Of a stretch of DNA of 64,000 bases, positions 1 to 8,766 are shown in pieces. Position numbers and translations under genes: made by a program. Origin of the DNA: Fibrobacterota bacterium (GTDB lineage: Bacteria > Fibrobacterota > Chitinivibrionia > Chitinivibrionales > Chitinispirillaceae); the NCBI GenBank assembly GCA_023412475.1, contig JAEYNR010000010.1, positions 1 through 64,000 on the forward strand. The letters are read 5' to 3'. How positions within the stretch are numbered: position 1 is the stretch's first letter; the number at the start of each line of letters is the position of its first letter. The notes below the pieces were generated by a model that worked only from the letters and a program-made list of their open reading frames with translations, had not been told where the DNA came from and did no database searches.

Positions 1-351
1 GCAAAACATTATGCTTGCAGCAAAAACCACATGGCCTTTTAACGATGTAACAAATTGGATTTTGTGGTTTTTAGATCAGACCGCTAAGAGAAATTTGCAA
101 TTTTATTTCCTTTTATCGGTGATAGAACCGTGGCGATCTTATAGTATACCCCAGGGATGACTTTGTATCGAATTGGGTTTTCATCCCTGGGGAGATCCAA
201 AAACACCTTGACCAGCACAGTCTTCCACATGTCCGCTTGCCCTGGAAATTCTATTCACCGGCAATTTAACGTCACCTAACCAATTTAATAAACTTTTATT
301 AATTCGAAAAAGTTTTTAGAATAAAGCTTGCTTCAATTCAAATGCCCACAA
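1..351. other. Intergenic stretch at left edge
   Basis: No convincing gene is seen before the metal ATPase, whose stop codon lies at 352-354 on the minus strand. The stretch is AT-rich and contains one copy of a palindromic 44-bp element (149-192, listed separately). An AT-only inverted repeat near 290-318 is too weak to call a terminator. Confidence 0.6.
149..192. repeat. 44-bp intergenic palindromic element, copy 1
   Basis: The left arm CCCCAGGGATGA (149-160) and right arm TCATCCCTGGGG (181-192) are perfectly complementary over 12 bp, with a 20-nt spacer. Three relatives with the same geometry occur at 2949-2992, 6789-6832 and 44758-44802. In this copy the third stem-core pair is G-C, whereas the other copies have A-T, a compensatory change that supports selection on pairing or on a two-fold symmetric binding site. 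It lies downstream of the metal ATPase gene. There is no T-run, so it does not look like a standard terminator. Confidence 0.8.
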
Positions 352-2466
352 CTACAACCTGCTCACATTCAAAGCTCTTGATGAATTAAGCACTGCCAAA
401 ACAGCCACTCCCATATCCGCAAAAACCGCTTCCCACATACTTGCAAGACCCATGCTCCCAAGGCCTACAAAAATTAGCTTTATCCCTAATGCCATTACAA
501 TGTTCTGAAGAATTATAGATCTGGTTTGTTTTCCAATCCTTACCGCCTGCACTATTTTTGACGGATCATCGGTCATCAGTACAACATCCGCAGTCTCGAT
601 TGCTGCATCTGAACCCAATGCTCCCATTGCTATTCCTACATCTGCACGGGCTATAACCGGTGCATCATTTATTCCATCACCCACAAAAGCCACCAGCCCA
701 TCGTGATTCTTTCCATGTAATATTTTCTCAAACTGCTCAACTTTCTGCTCCGGAAGTAAAGATGCAAAAAAACGGTCCAGTCCAAGTTCTGCAGTGATCC
801 TGGATGCAGCTCTGAAATTATCGCCGGTCAGCATCGAAATGTCCTTTATTCCGGAATTACGTAGCGATTGAATGGTCGACAAGGCATCTTCTTTCAGTTC
901 ATCACCTATATAAATATAACCCATATAATTTCCGTTACTGCTAACATGTACTACCGAACCTTCCGTTTCACACACCGGATGAGTGATGTTCTGTTTATGC
1001 AGTAATGCATCATTTCCAGCAGTAATGGTCTGGTTTCCGCACACCGATTTGACTCCATATCCGGAAATCTCATGATGCTCGGAAATTTTGAATTCGTCCA
1101 GTGACCCGCCTCTTTCTGTGAATGTCTGGACAATAGATTTCGCTATGGGGTGATTGGAATGGTACTCGGCAATCGCTGCACACCTCAGGATTTCACTTTC
1201 ATCATAATTTCCTGAGGGCACAATTTTTCTGACTGTAAATACTCCCTTGGTAAGAGTACCCGTCTTGTCAAAAACAATACTTTTAATTCTGGAAAGCGCA
1301 TCCAGGAAATTGGAGCCTTTCACCAGTATTCCTTGTTGTGAAGCCCCTCCGATCCCTCCGAAATATCCTAAAGGTATAGAAACGATAAGTGCGCATGGAC
1401 AGGAGATCACCAGTAATACCAGAGCTCTGTATATCCATACAGTAAAGGACTGGTTCGGAATTAAAAGTGGCGGAAAAGCTGCAATAAGTAATGCCAGAAC
1501 AACTACTGCTGGAGTATAATAACGGGAAAAACGGGTCATAAACAGCTCTGTTTTAGCTTTTTTACCTGCGGCATTCTCCACCAGATCCAGAATCTTAGTG
1601 ACAGATGATTCTGAAAAAGATCTGGTTACCTTCACCGTTAACATACTGGTCATATTCAGCTCACCGGCAAGCACCTTATCTCCAGGTTTAACCACCTGAG
1701 GAACCGACTCTCCGGTTAGAACCGATGTGTTGATTTGGGATGTACCATCGGATACTTCACCGTCAAGAGGAAATTTTTCGCCAACCTTGACAACGATCAT
1801 GTCACCCACATTTACCGATTCAGGTGAGACACGCTTTATTTCTGAGCCGGTTTGCACAAAGGCATGATCGGGTCTGATCGCCAGAAGTGCACTGATAGAG
1901 GTTCTGGACTTTGCCACCGCCATATTCTGAAGCAACTCTCCGATCTGGTAGAAAACCATAACTCCCACCGCTTCTTCCAGTGCATGAATGGCAAAAGCTC
2001 CCATAGTGGCAATTGTCATCAGGATGTGCTCATTAAACCACTGTCTGTCCCGGATTGTTCTGAAAGCACTCTTAAGAACGTTCCATCCACTTAACAGATA
2101 AGCCACTCCTGCAATGGCATATTCCAGAATCACCAGGTTTGCTTCATGCAACCGGTTCTCAAAAAGAAGCAGAAAAATCATAAGCAGTATGGAGATCGAA
2201 ATGATAGAGATATTCTGCAGAGGGTTGAGAGTCTGTTCTGATGCAGCGGTAAATTGAGCGGTTCTCCATGGTTTGATGTCTACTTCCGGTTCGATCGATT
2301 TTATCTCTCTGCGCAATCTTTTCAGATCATCGGTGGAAGTAATAAGGCTCAGGGTGGCAAAATTAACTGTGGAATCCTGCAGCCCTGGTAGATTTTTCAG
2401 GTGCTGCTCTATTTTGTCCGCACAGTTGGCGCAGTCTAAATTGGAAAGACGAAATCGGGCTTTCAT
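352..2466 (-). CDS. Zn/Cd/Pb-type heavy-metal P1B-ATPase
   Basis: This inner-membrane efflux pump (704 aa) uses ATP to export soft divalent metals from the cytoplasm. The N-terminus holds one heavy-metal-associated domain with the motif DCANC (C12, C15). TGES (251-254) is the actuator motif, CPC (356-358) lies in the metal-transport helix, and DKTGT (400-404) carries the phosphorylated Asp; a GDGINDAP hinge motif follows. The last helix pair has a Lys (GIKLIF) and an Asp (FADMGVAVLAVLN) at places typical of the ZntA/CadA subgroup rather than the copper pumps. The start overlaps the stop of the upstream arsR-like gene by 4 bp, so the two are translated from one message and are presumably derepressed by the exported metal. 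Family call is firm; the metal (Zn, Cd or Pb) is inferred. Confidence 0.95.
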   Translation of the reverse strand: MKARFRLSNLDCANCADKIEQHLKNLPGLQDSTVNFATLSLITSTDDLKRLRREIKSIEPEVDIKPWRTAQFTAASEQTLNPLQNISIISISILLMIFLLLFENRLHEANLVILEYAIAGVAYLLSGWNVLKSAFRTIRDRQWFNEHILMTIATMGAFAIHALEEAVGVMVFYQIGELLQNMAVAKSRTSISALLAIRPDHAFVQTGSEIKRVSPESVNVGDMIVVKVGEKFPLDGEVSDGTSQINTSVLTGESVPQVVKPGDKVLAGELNMTSMLTVKVTRSFSESSVTKILDLVENAAGKKAKTELFMTRFSRYYTPAVVVLALLIAAFPPLLIPNQSFTVWIYRALVLLVISCPCALIVSIPLGYFGGIGGASQQGILVKGSNFLDALSRIKSIVFDKTGTLTKGVFTVRKIVPSGNYDESEILRCAAIAEYHSNHPIAKSIVQTFTERGGSLDEFKISEHHEISGYGVKSVCGNQTITAGNDALLHKQNITHPVCETEGSVVHVSSNGNYMGYIYIGDELKEDALSTIQSLRNSGIKDISMLTGDNFRAASRITAELGLDRFFASLLPEQKVEQFEKILHGKNHDGLVAFVGDGINDAPVIARADVGIAMGALGSDAAIETADVVLMTDDPSKIVQAVRIGKQTRSIILQNIVMALGIKLIFVGLGSMGLASMWEAVFADMGVAVLAVLNSSRALNVSRL

Positions 2467-2840
2467 TTGATTTTTTCTCCCAGATGATCAAAGCCCACAG
2501 ACAAAACATTCTTTATATGCTTGTCATTAAGGCTGTAGTAGACAATTTTTCCATCCTTGCGGCTTTTTACGAGTCTGGCTTGTTTGAGTAGGCGCAACTG
2601 ATGAGACACCGCAGACTGAGTCATATTTAGTAGTACACTGATATCACAAACACACATCTCTGCATATGAAAGCGCAGAAAGAATACGAACTCTGGTGCTG
2701 TCTGAGAGAATTTTAAAAAAATCGGCCAGCTCTAAAATGGCCTCGCTGGATGGAATCCGCTCTCTGACGTAATTAATAACATTTTCATGAATGACAGTAC
2801 AGGCACAGAGCGGTTGGTTGAAATTGTAGTTTTCTGGCAT
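2463..2840 (-). CDS. ArsR/SmtB-family metal-sensing repressor
   Basis: A 125-aa winged-helix repressor that should release DNA on metal binding and so induce the efflux ATPase it overlaps by 4 bp. The helix-turn-helix is around residues 60-95 (QSAVSHQLRLLK). Both classical metal sites of the family are visible: an N-terminal C12-x-C14 with C63-V-C65 (the alpha3N, CadC-like site) and D106-x-H108-x10-H119-x2-E122 (the alpha5, SmtB-like zinc site). Having both resembles CadC and ZiaR and points to Zn/Cd/Pb sensing. A 32-bp palindrome at 2879-2910, about 40 bp upstream of the start, is the likely operator. Family and partner are firm; the exact inducer is inferred. Confidence 0.93.
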   Translation of the reverse strand: MPENYNFNQPLCACTVIHENVINYVRERIPSSEAILELADFFKILSDSTRVRILSALSYAEMCVCDISVLLNMTQSAVSHQLRLLKQARLVKSRKDGKIVYYSLNDKHIKNVLSVGFDHLGEKIK

Positions 2841-2878
2841 GGATTAAGGGCCTTTTCTTAAGTTATCGGATATACATA

Positions 2879-2910
2879 ATACGTGAATACTTGAACAATT
2901 ATTCATGTAT
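2879..2910. promoter_or_regulatory. Probable ArsR/SmtB operator
   Basis: The arms ATACGTGAATA (2879-2889) and TATTCATGTAT (2900-2910) form an 11-bp inverted repeat with one mismatch around a 10-bp centre. The core TGAATA-N10-TATTCA matches the general form of SmtB/CzrA/CadC operators. It sits just upstream of the repressor gene and abuts a TATTAT -10-like hexamer on the minus strand, so binding would block the repressor-ATPase operon. Role is inferred from position and family. Confidence 0.7.
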
Positions 2911-2948
2911 GTTTTAAAATTCTTATAAGATTTTTGACTCCCTATCTA

Positions 2949-2992
2949 CCCCAGAGTTAATTGATCTTCAAAACGGATTTTTATCTCTGGGG
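2949..2992. repeat. 44-bp intergenic palindromic element, copy 2
   Basis: Left arm CCCCAGAGTTAA (2949-2960) and right arm TTATCTCTGGGG (2981-2992) pair at 11 of 12 positions around a 20-nt spacer. Same geometry as the copies at 149, 6789 and 44758. It lies between the divergent repressor and glycoside hydrolase genes, upstream of both promoters. Confidence 0.8.
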
Positions 2993-3028
2993 AGAGAGAT
3001 TCAGCATCCCCGCCATTTTAAAAAGAGT

Positions 3029-3056
3029 TTGACAGTGTTTTCTTATACATTATATT
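3029..3056 (+). promoter_or_regulatory. Sigma70-like promoter of the GH5 gene
   Basis: TTGACA (3029-3034), a 16-bp spacer and TATATT (3051-3056) form a near-consensus promoter. The mRNA would carry about 115 nt of leader before the ATG at 3177, where GGGGAG provides the ribosome binding site. No further structure is evident in the leader. Confidence 0.6.
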
Positions 3057-3176
3057 GGTTATTTGATAATCCAAAAAAAGCCAGACTAATTTGGTAATTC
3101 AGAACAAAAATGCGATTAATACAGACCATTGTTGAACAGGGGCTAAAAGGAATAATCATTTAACTGGGGAGATTAA

Positions 3177-5186
3177 ATGTTACAAGAAAAAATCCGACTG
3201 CTTGCCATGGTGGCACTGGGGGCTGTAACGTTACAGGCTATGCCGGCCAGTACTAACCCTTCACGTATTACTTTGCCCAGTGGGAAAAAGATTTTCGTGT
3301 CTGGAATGAACCTCGCCTGGAAAAACTTTGCGAACGATGTAGGGGACACTCCGCTGGATACCGTCTATTTCAATAAAGCAATGAAAGATATAGCCGATTC
3401 AGGGGGTAACTGTATTCGCGTATGGCTCTCTACCAATGGGACAAATGATCCAAAGTACAATTCACAAGGACTGGTAAGCGGGCCTGGGTCTCAGACCATA
3501 GCCAATATCCAGAAAATGCTTAAGCTGACTAAAAAACACAATGTACTGCTGATGCCGGTGCTTCTGACCCATAACTGGGTGCAAAATAGCATTAATTCAA
3601 CTATCCTTGAAAATAACAAGAAGATGCTTAAGACCGAAGAAGGTTTGCAGGCATATATCGATAATTATCTGATCCCTGTAGTCACTGCAATAGGCAATGA
3701 CCCAAGTCTTATCTGCTGGGAAATATATAATGAACCTGAAGGAATGGTGATGGGATGGTCTTCACCTGCAAACACAATAACTGAGGCGGAAGTCAAAAGA
3801 TCTGTGAACTGGATTGCTGCTGCCATTAAAGATGCTGTTCCTGGCGTACTGGTCTCTAACGGAGCTGCCACTATCGGACATCTTTCCTGGTACAAGGATG
3901 ATGTGCTTAAAAGTGCTGGAGGTAAAGAGAACGGGACTCTCGATTTTTACATGGCGCACTATTACGGATGGAATGGAACCAGTAATTCACCTTTTACCAA
4001 ATCCTATTCCCACTGGAATCTGGATAAGCCGCTGGTGATAGGCGAGTACGCATCCACAGACTGGAGCCAGGCCACTTCTTCCAGTAATCCTATGCAGGAT
4101 GCTGCTAAAGTTGATACTCTTTTGACCTATCTCAATAATGTAGGGTATGCTGGCGGTTTGGGATGGCAGTATCAGCCTGATGCTGGTGATCCCTGGATGA
4201 AAGGCTTTGAGACTTTCAGCCACTCAATGATGGAAGTTTATCGTCAAGACAGCAATTCCATAAAACTGGATGGAACCTCCAGCAATACTTTTGTTATTTC
4301 TGTATCGGCAAACATTGGCGGTTCTGTAAAAAGAAGTGTAGTCGGAAGAGTCGATTCCAGTAAATCTGATACTCTGACTGCAATTGCTGGTAAAGGGTAT
4401 TCATTTAAAGGCTGGAGTGGAGATACAACAGCAACAGATCCTGTGCTTATAATTAAAGTGGTGGTAAAGGATTGGTTTTTATATGCCAATTTTGAGCCTG
4501 ATCCAGGTACAGATCTGATAAGGTCGGGAGATTTCTCTGACCCCACCATGTGGGGGACCTGGGTTAATGAAGATGAAGGTAATGAGGCTACAATAACTAT
4601 TAATAATGGACGGGCTGAAATTGTTATTGCTGAAGCAGACGATAAAAATCACAATATTCAGCTTACTCAGGGCAACATTGAGTTGGATTCTGGAACAACA
4701 TACGTGGTTTCCTTTGATGCATGGTCTTCAAAAGAGGGAAGAGAATTTTTTGTAGGTCTTTCCACCCAGGGGACATGGCATTTTCAGGGCGGTGCTACAG
4801 TCGAACTGGGGGGTAGTAAAAAGAAATATTCGGTTGAAATTACACCCGATTCCAGCACTGATGCCGGGGTTCTTCAGTTTAATGCAGGAGCTTCTACTGA
4901 GCCGGTTTATATAGAAAATGTCAGTATGGTAGTAAAACCAATCTCAGTGATAAACCACCCCAGATTGATAAGTCGGGCAACATCATTTAAGCAGGTAGGG
5001 CACACGATTCATTGGTGTGCTGTTTCCAACCAGGCTACAGCAGATCTGCTTGATCTCAACGGAAGGGTAGTTAAAACTGTGTCTAAAAACGGTCCGCTCT
5101 CATTAAAGGAGATTCCTTCAGGATTATACCTTTTCAGAATCAATGATGGGGTAAACAACCGCGCCTTCCGGGTTTCCAGATATTGA
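3177..5186 (+). CDS. Secreted GH5-family glycoside hydrolase (mannanase or endoglucanase type)
   Basis: A 669-aa exported polysaccharide hydrolase. A signal peptide covers about residues 1-25. The catalytic (beta/alpha)8 domain runs to about 360, with the acid/base Glu in CWEIYNEPEG (near 187) and the nucleophile Glu in VIGEYAS (near 289), which is the GH5/clan A pattern. Next comes a short repeat module (YSFKGWSGD, near 405) like InlB-type B repeats, then a beta-sandwich resembling CBM4/9-type binding domains (about 440-590). The end (600-669) contains LLDLNGRVV and SGLYLFRI, a secretion or anchoring tail common on secreted enzymes of Fibrobacterota and relatives. Loop sequences near the start resemble beta-mannanases, but the substrate cannot be fixed by reading. 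ATG with GGGGAG at 3166-3171. Confidence 0.85.
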   Translation: MLQEKIRLLAMVALGAVTLQAMPASTNPSRITLPSGKKIFVSGMNLAWKNFANDVGDTPLDTVYFNKAMKDIADSGGNCIRVWLSTNGTNDPKYNSQGLVSGPGSQTIANIQKMLKLTKKHNVLLMPVLLTHNWVQNSINSTILENNKKMLKTEEGLQAYIDNYLIPVVTAIGNDPSLICWEIYNEPEGMVMGWSSPANTITEAEVKRSVNWIAAAIKDAVPGVLVSNGAATIGHLSWYKDDVLKSAGGKENGTLDFYMAHYYGWNGTSNSPFTKSYSHWNLDKPLVIGEYASTDWSQATSSSNPMQDAAKVDTLLTYLNNVGYAGGLGWQYQPDAGDPWMKGFETFSHSMMEVYRQDSNSIKLDGTSSNTFVISVSANIGGSVKRSVVGRVDSSKSDTLTAIAGKGYSFKGWSGDTTATDPVLIIKVVVKDWFLYANFEPDPGTDLIRSGDFSDPTMWGTWVNEDEGNEATITINNGRAEIVIAEADDKNHNIQLTQGNIELDSGTTYVVSFDAWSSKEGREFFVGLSTQGTWHFQGGATVELGGSKKKYSVEITPDSSTDAGVLQFNAGASTEPVYIENVSMVVKPISVINHPRLISRATSFKQVGHTIHWCAVSNQATADLLDLNGRVVKTVSKNGPLSLKEIPSGLYLFRINDGVNNRAFRVSRY

Positions 5187-5414
5187 GCAGTAAACGAAAA
5201 CAGAGTTTATAAATAATTTCTTTTTAAGGCAGGGTGGTTTTAAAAATCCCTGCTTCAAAAAAAAGACAACAAAAGGTATTGAGCCTGAACTATATAAAAT
5301 ATTTCCGATAAATACTAAATGATAATGAATGTCAAATGAGAATCTTAAATTCTGAAAACTGGATGTTTTTGGGATTTTGAGTGTGGAAAATTTGCTGGTG
5401 GAAAGGTTTGAAGT

Positions 5415-6419
5415 GTGATAAAACTAAGTAAGGAACAGTTAGCTGCTTTACGTATTACAAGATTCGTATTTCATGTAGTCCATCACGGTGAGTCTGAACC
5501 GATTTTTTTAGATGAAATTGAGGTTGGGGAATTTGAGCCATTCTTTCTTGAACGGGTGAAAAGTATTCTCAAGGGGACTGCATTTGAATTTAATCCTCAG
5601 GCTGGAGTTTGTAGCTTGCTAGAGGGGATTACTGATGATCCATCTCAGTTTTTGGAGTTGTCACGGCAGTTGGCTGTAGATTTTCATGCCCATGGGCTCG
5701 ATGATAAAAGAATCAAGAAAGGGGTTATGATCTTGATGATACTCTCAACGCTGGAAAAAGAGCTTTTTGCAATCGTCAAATATGAGCACGAAGAGGTGTT
5801 GAGGTATACAAACAATGGATCAAGGGTAATTCTTGAGAGTGTCACAGATACCTTTACTAATTCAGCTGATGCTATGCAAAAAGCGGCACTGATCGATGTG
5901 TCAGAGGAGAATCCGGTGGTGATGGTTATGGATAGAAACGTTCGTGCAGGGATATCGGGGTTCTTTCAGGGCTTCTTGAATGTTCGCAGGAAAAAGAGTG
6001 AGAAGGAGATGACGGAGAGCTTGTGGGAAGTGGTAAAAAACACATCCAGAAAACATATCGATGAGTTACCGCCCGATTTTGGCATGGAAGTGCAGCAGCG
6101 GACCGATCAGTTCCTGAACAATCAGGATAGCTTTAATGATGAGAAATTTTATGACCAGATCTTTGGACCCTATGCAAATGATTCTATTCGAAATACTTAT
6201 CGCTTCTGTTTGAAAAAAGGGGAGCTGGAAAATGAAGAGTTCTTTCTGGACAAGCAGGCTGCGGCTATTATTGGCAAAAAGAGAAAGTTAAAGACTTCAG
6301 AAGGGGTAACCATCTATATAGATAATAAGGCTGCTTCTTCTGTTCAGATAAGTTACGGACGTGATGGAGAGAAGGATGTTATAATCATCGAAACGGAAAA
6401 GGTAAGAGAAGAGCTGTAA
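5415..6419 (+). CDS. NdpA/YejK-like nucleoid-associated protein
   Basis: A 334-aa cytoplasmic protein of the 37-kDa nucleoid-associated family. The N-terminal half (RFVFHVVHHGE, then a helical stretch to about 120) and a middle part with an acidic/aromatic pattern match the YejK fold in overall order and length (family about 335 aa). The C-terminal region is charged and has a beta-rich end. Family members bind DNA or nucleoids; the precise role is unsettled even in E. coli. GTG is the start, preceded by GAAAGG at 5401-5406 with good spacing. The gene stands alone between intergenic repeats. Family assignment is by pattern recognition and moderately sure. Confidence 0.65.
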   Translation: MIKLSKEQLAALRITRFVFHVVHHGESEPIFLDEIEVGEFEPFFLERVKSILKGTAFEFNPQAGVCSLLEGITDDPSQFLELSRQLAVDFHAHGLDDKRIKKGVMILMILSTLEKELFAIVKYEHEEVLRYTNNGSRVILESVTDTFTNSADAMQKAALIDVSEENPVVMVMDRNVRAGISGFFQGFLNVRRKKSEKEMTESLWEVVKNTSRKHIDELPPDFGMEVQQRTDQFLNNQDSFNDEKFYDQIFGPYANDSIRNTYRFCLKKGELENEEFFLDKQAAAIIGKKRKLKTSEGVTIYIDNKAASSVQISYGRDGEKDVIIIETEKVREEL

Positions 6420-6550
6420 GGAAATGGACAAAAATTGTTTGTAGCTACTGTAGATTTTAAAACAAATATCGTAACGACTCAGGTAATCTGAGTAGCAAGA
6501 ATAACGTAATAATATCAAATCGGGAAAATAGGAACTATATAATATCAAAC

Positions 6551-6679
6551 AATATCTAATCAGAAGTAATTCCCCGCCTTCCTTAGTACCTAAGTACGGT
6601 GGGCAGGTAAAAAAACATCTAAACTAAGAATCTGAATGAAAAAAAACTTTTTTCCTTAGGGCTTATCTGATTAGATATT
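6551..6679. repeat. Inverted-repeat-bounded segment (MITE-like)
   Basis: AATATCTAATCAGA at 6551-6564 and its exact complement TCTGATTAGATATT at 6666-6679 bound about 101 bp of non-coding DNA. A similar block (taatatcaaa, caatatctaa, tcaga) is found at 19438-19465 near a second inverted repeat, so this is a dispersed sequence. No target-site duplication was identified, so mobile origin is only a possibility. Confidence 0.5.
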
Positions 6680-6788
6680 CTATTCTGATTGTTTCTGACT
6701 TTTTACAAGGCATTTGTTTCAAGAGCTGAGCAGTTACCAAATCTCTTAAAGATACTGTTTTTTCAATACATCTGAAATTTTCTACCTT

Positions 6789-6832
6789 CCCCAGAGTTAA
6801 AATATCAATTCGTAAATTTGTTATCTCTGGGG
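6789..6832. repeat. 44-bp intergenic palindromic element, copy 3
   Basis: Left arm CCCCAGAGTTAA (6789-6800), 20-nt spacer, right arm TTATCTCTGGGG (6821-6832). The arms are identical to copy 2 while the spacer differs. It lies between the ends of two converging genes. Confidence 0.8.
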
Positions 6833-7026
6833 CTATTATGGAAGCTACATTCGGTAATTTTCCCCTTCCTTGATTCGAATACCGAGCCACAAGACCAACA
6901 GACAGGGGAATACACGATTAAAAATTTAAAACTGAACTGCCCTTCATTAAAACTGAACCGCACCTAAAATTGTTCAGGGTGGGATCATCCAGAGAGTAAT
7001 GTACTACTTCTCTGAATGACAAAAGA

Positions 7027-8763
7027 CTACTTGCTGGAAAAAGAAAATCTCAACCAGATATTGTGGGTACTTTTATCTATGCGGGTATCCGGGTTTTCTG
7101 GTTGTTTGAGCAGCCAGTCGTATTCGTAATCAAGAGTAACGGCTCGGGTAAGCCGCCAGCTCAGGGTTGCTGAAAAGTCAAAGTCCGGACTGGTAAAGCG
7201 CATTTCAGGAGCGATGGGTGCAAATATCTGTAGTTCTGCTCCGGCGGTACCGATTCGGCCAAGCTGAATGTTCCCAATGAGCGATGCCTGGGGGCCGAAT
7301 TCAAACAACTTGGTCTTCTCCTCTCTCCTTAAAATTAGGCTATTATCAAGAAGAGATCGTTTCTGAAGGTCGATGCTGCTGGTGTCCACCTCGTGTGCAC
7401 TGATACTAATATATCTATCTGGGAAGCGGTTGAAAGAACTTCCCGCCCCTAACTGTACTTTCAATTCAAAAAAACGGGAATTTATGGCATCAAAATTTGC
7501 TCCGGCACCCAAATCAAAGGTAAGGGGAGAAAATGATGAACTTAGTTTTATTGCCTGATTTAGCGAATCAAATGAGGAAAAGGAGTTGTTGTCTTCTATC
7601 AGACAGAATTGGCTGTAAAGAGAATTGTCAAGAGACATGCGTCTGGGCAGTAGATTTGTTCGAAGTTCTGCTCTGCTGTAAGGTCCAAACCAGGAGATAA
7701 AACGCCATATAAATATAGAGTGTAATCTTAATTCATCGGGGCCGGTGGCAAGACGGGATAAATTCATATCGGAGAGGTTAAACCCTTCATCCAGTCTAAC
7801 CGATGATTCCCATTCCATGGGGTTTTTATTGAAGCGAAGCCAGAAATTGAGGCGTGTACTTAAAAAGGAGGAAATAGAGTTTTTATGAGTCTCCAATCGG
7901 TTGGTTTCCCCATTGAATTGAAGGGTCATGCCGATATTGGCTCCGTATTTCCAGTTTGAGGTAATAGCTTTTCCGGGTGCAACATCCACTGTTCCACCAC
8001 TCATGATTTTCATATTATCGGGGTTCTGGATCAGAAGAACTTTGGTAAGCTCTCCTGGAAGCAGGCGAACGGTAATGAAATTGACCAGTGTGTTGAAACT
8101 TTCGCCTCTGCCAAGAATCTTGTAGGTACCCGGTTTAAGAATCCAGGTATTAACCATGTCTCCTCTGTCGGGATCTGCACCAAAACCTCTTCCATAGGGA
8201 TCAAACTCAGAGATGTTTACCAGTTCATATTCCCCTCTGAATGGGATGGAATTTGTGTCAACCGTTTCAATTACCAGACCAGACCAGGTGGGTATTAAAG
8301 GAATAGTTTTTGATTCCTCTATCTTAACTTTATTCACAAGTTTCTGGTGCTGTGAACCGCTTCCAAGGATTACAAAATAAACACCAGGTTCAACCGTTTG
8401 GATCTCTCCAGACTCGCCGGACGCATGCATCTGCCCTTCTGCATCTACTATTTCAAAATCTGGTTCATTACCTCTGATGGTTAATCGTGGTATGAAAATC
8501 CCCCCTTTACCCATCGGTACATTTGATTTAACCGAAGCCATTTGCTCCGCTAATGGGGGGGCATCCCAGGTTTTTTGCACAGTTTCAAACCAAGTAGAGC
8601 TGTCACGTTCTACAATTGGCACTGATTTATCCAGAATGCTATCTTTTTTAATCGAATAATTCAGGTATTCGTTGGAGATCTCTTCACCAGGTAAATCAGG
8701 CGGAAGTGCTCCCCAAGGGACATTTATTACCAGCAGAGTTAGAACCATTATTTTTTGAACCAT
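7027..8763 (-). CDS. Putative outer-membrane beta-barrel protein of the MCE operon
   Basis: A 578-aa exported protein, last gene of the MCE lipid-transport operon. An N-terminal signal peptide (MVQKIMVLTLLVINVPWGA) is followed by an unrecognised soluble region to about 260 with beta-rich repeats like carrier or PEGA folds. From about 270 to the end there are alternating polar and aromatic strands typical of outer-membrane barrels, ending in IWLRFSFSSK, close to the aromatic C-terminal signature of barrel proteins. The start lies 3 bp after the stop of the lipoprotein gene. Position suggests it is the outer-membrane partner of the MCE complex, the role MlaA or LetB-type partners play elsewhere. 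No family is recognised; barrel topology is inferred from sequence texture. Confidence 0.6.
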   Translation of the reverse strand: MVQKIMVLTLLVINVPWGALPPDLPGEEISNEYLNYSIKKDSILDKSVPIVERDSSTWFETVQKTWDAPPLAEQMASVKSNVPMGKGGIFIPRLTIRGNEPDFEIVDAEGQMHASGESGEIQTVEPGVYFVILGSGSQHQKLVNKVKIEESKTIPLIPTWSGLVIETVDTNSIPFRGEYELVNISEFDPYGRGFGADPDRGDMVNTWILKPGTYKILGRGESFNTLVNFITVRLLPGELTKVLLIQNPDNMKIMSGGTVDVAPGKAITSNWKYGANIGMTLQFNGETNRLETHKNSISSFLSTRLNFWLRFNKNPMEWESSVRLDEGFNLSDMNLSRLATGPDELRLHSIFIWRFISWFGPYSRAELRTNLLPRRMSLDNSLYSQFCLIEDNNSFSSFDSLNQAIKLSSSFSPLTFDLGAGANFDAINSRFFELKVQLGAGSSFNRFPDRYISISAHEVDTSSIDLQKRSLLDNSLILRREEKTKLFEFGPQASLIGNIQLGRIGTAGAELQIFAPIAPEMRFTSPDFDFSATLSWRLTRAVTLDYEYDWLLKQPENPDTRIDKSTHNIWLRFSFSSK

Positions 8764-8766
8764 TGT

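Larger units (their letters stand above)
6420..7026. other. 607-bp intergenic region rich in repeats
   Basis: No credible gene: a 75-codon minus-strand frame (6663-6890) runs straight through a palindromic repeat and lacks a ribosome site. The stretch holds a perfect 14-bp inverted repeat AATATCTAATCAGA (6551-6564 and 6666-6679), a 44-bp palindromic element (6789-6832), and two direct copies of TTAAAACTGAAC (6926-6937, 6947-6958). A related AATATCTAA-containing segment recurs at 19.4 kb. It looks like an accumulation of small non-autonomous repeats or a decayed element. Confidence 0.6.

Noticed and set aside
6663..6890. 75-codon minus-strand frame in the 6.4-7.0 kb gap
   Set aside because: It runs through the 44-bp palindromic element and one arm of the inverted repeat, has no ribosome site and no recognisable domain.
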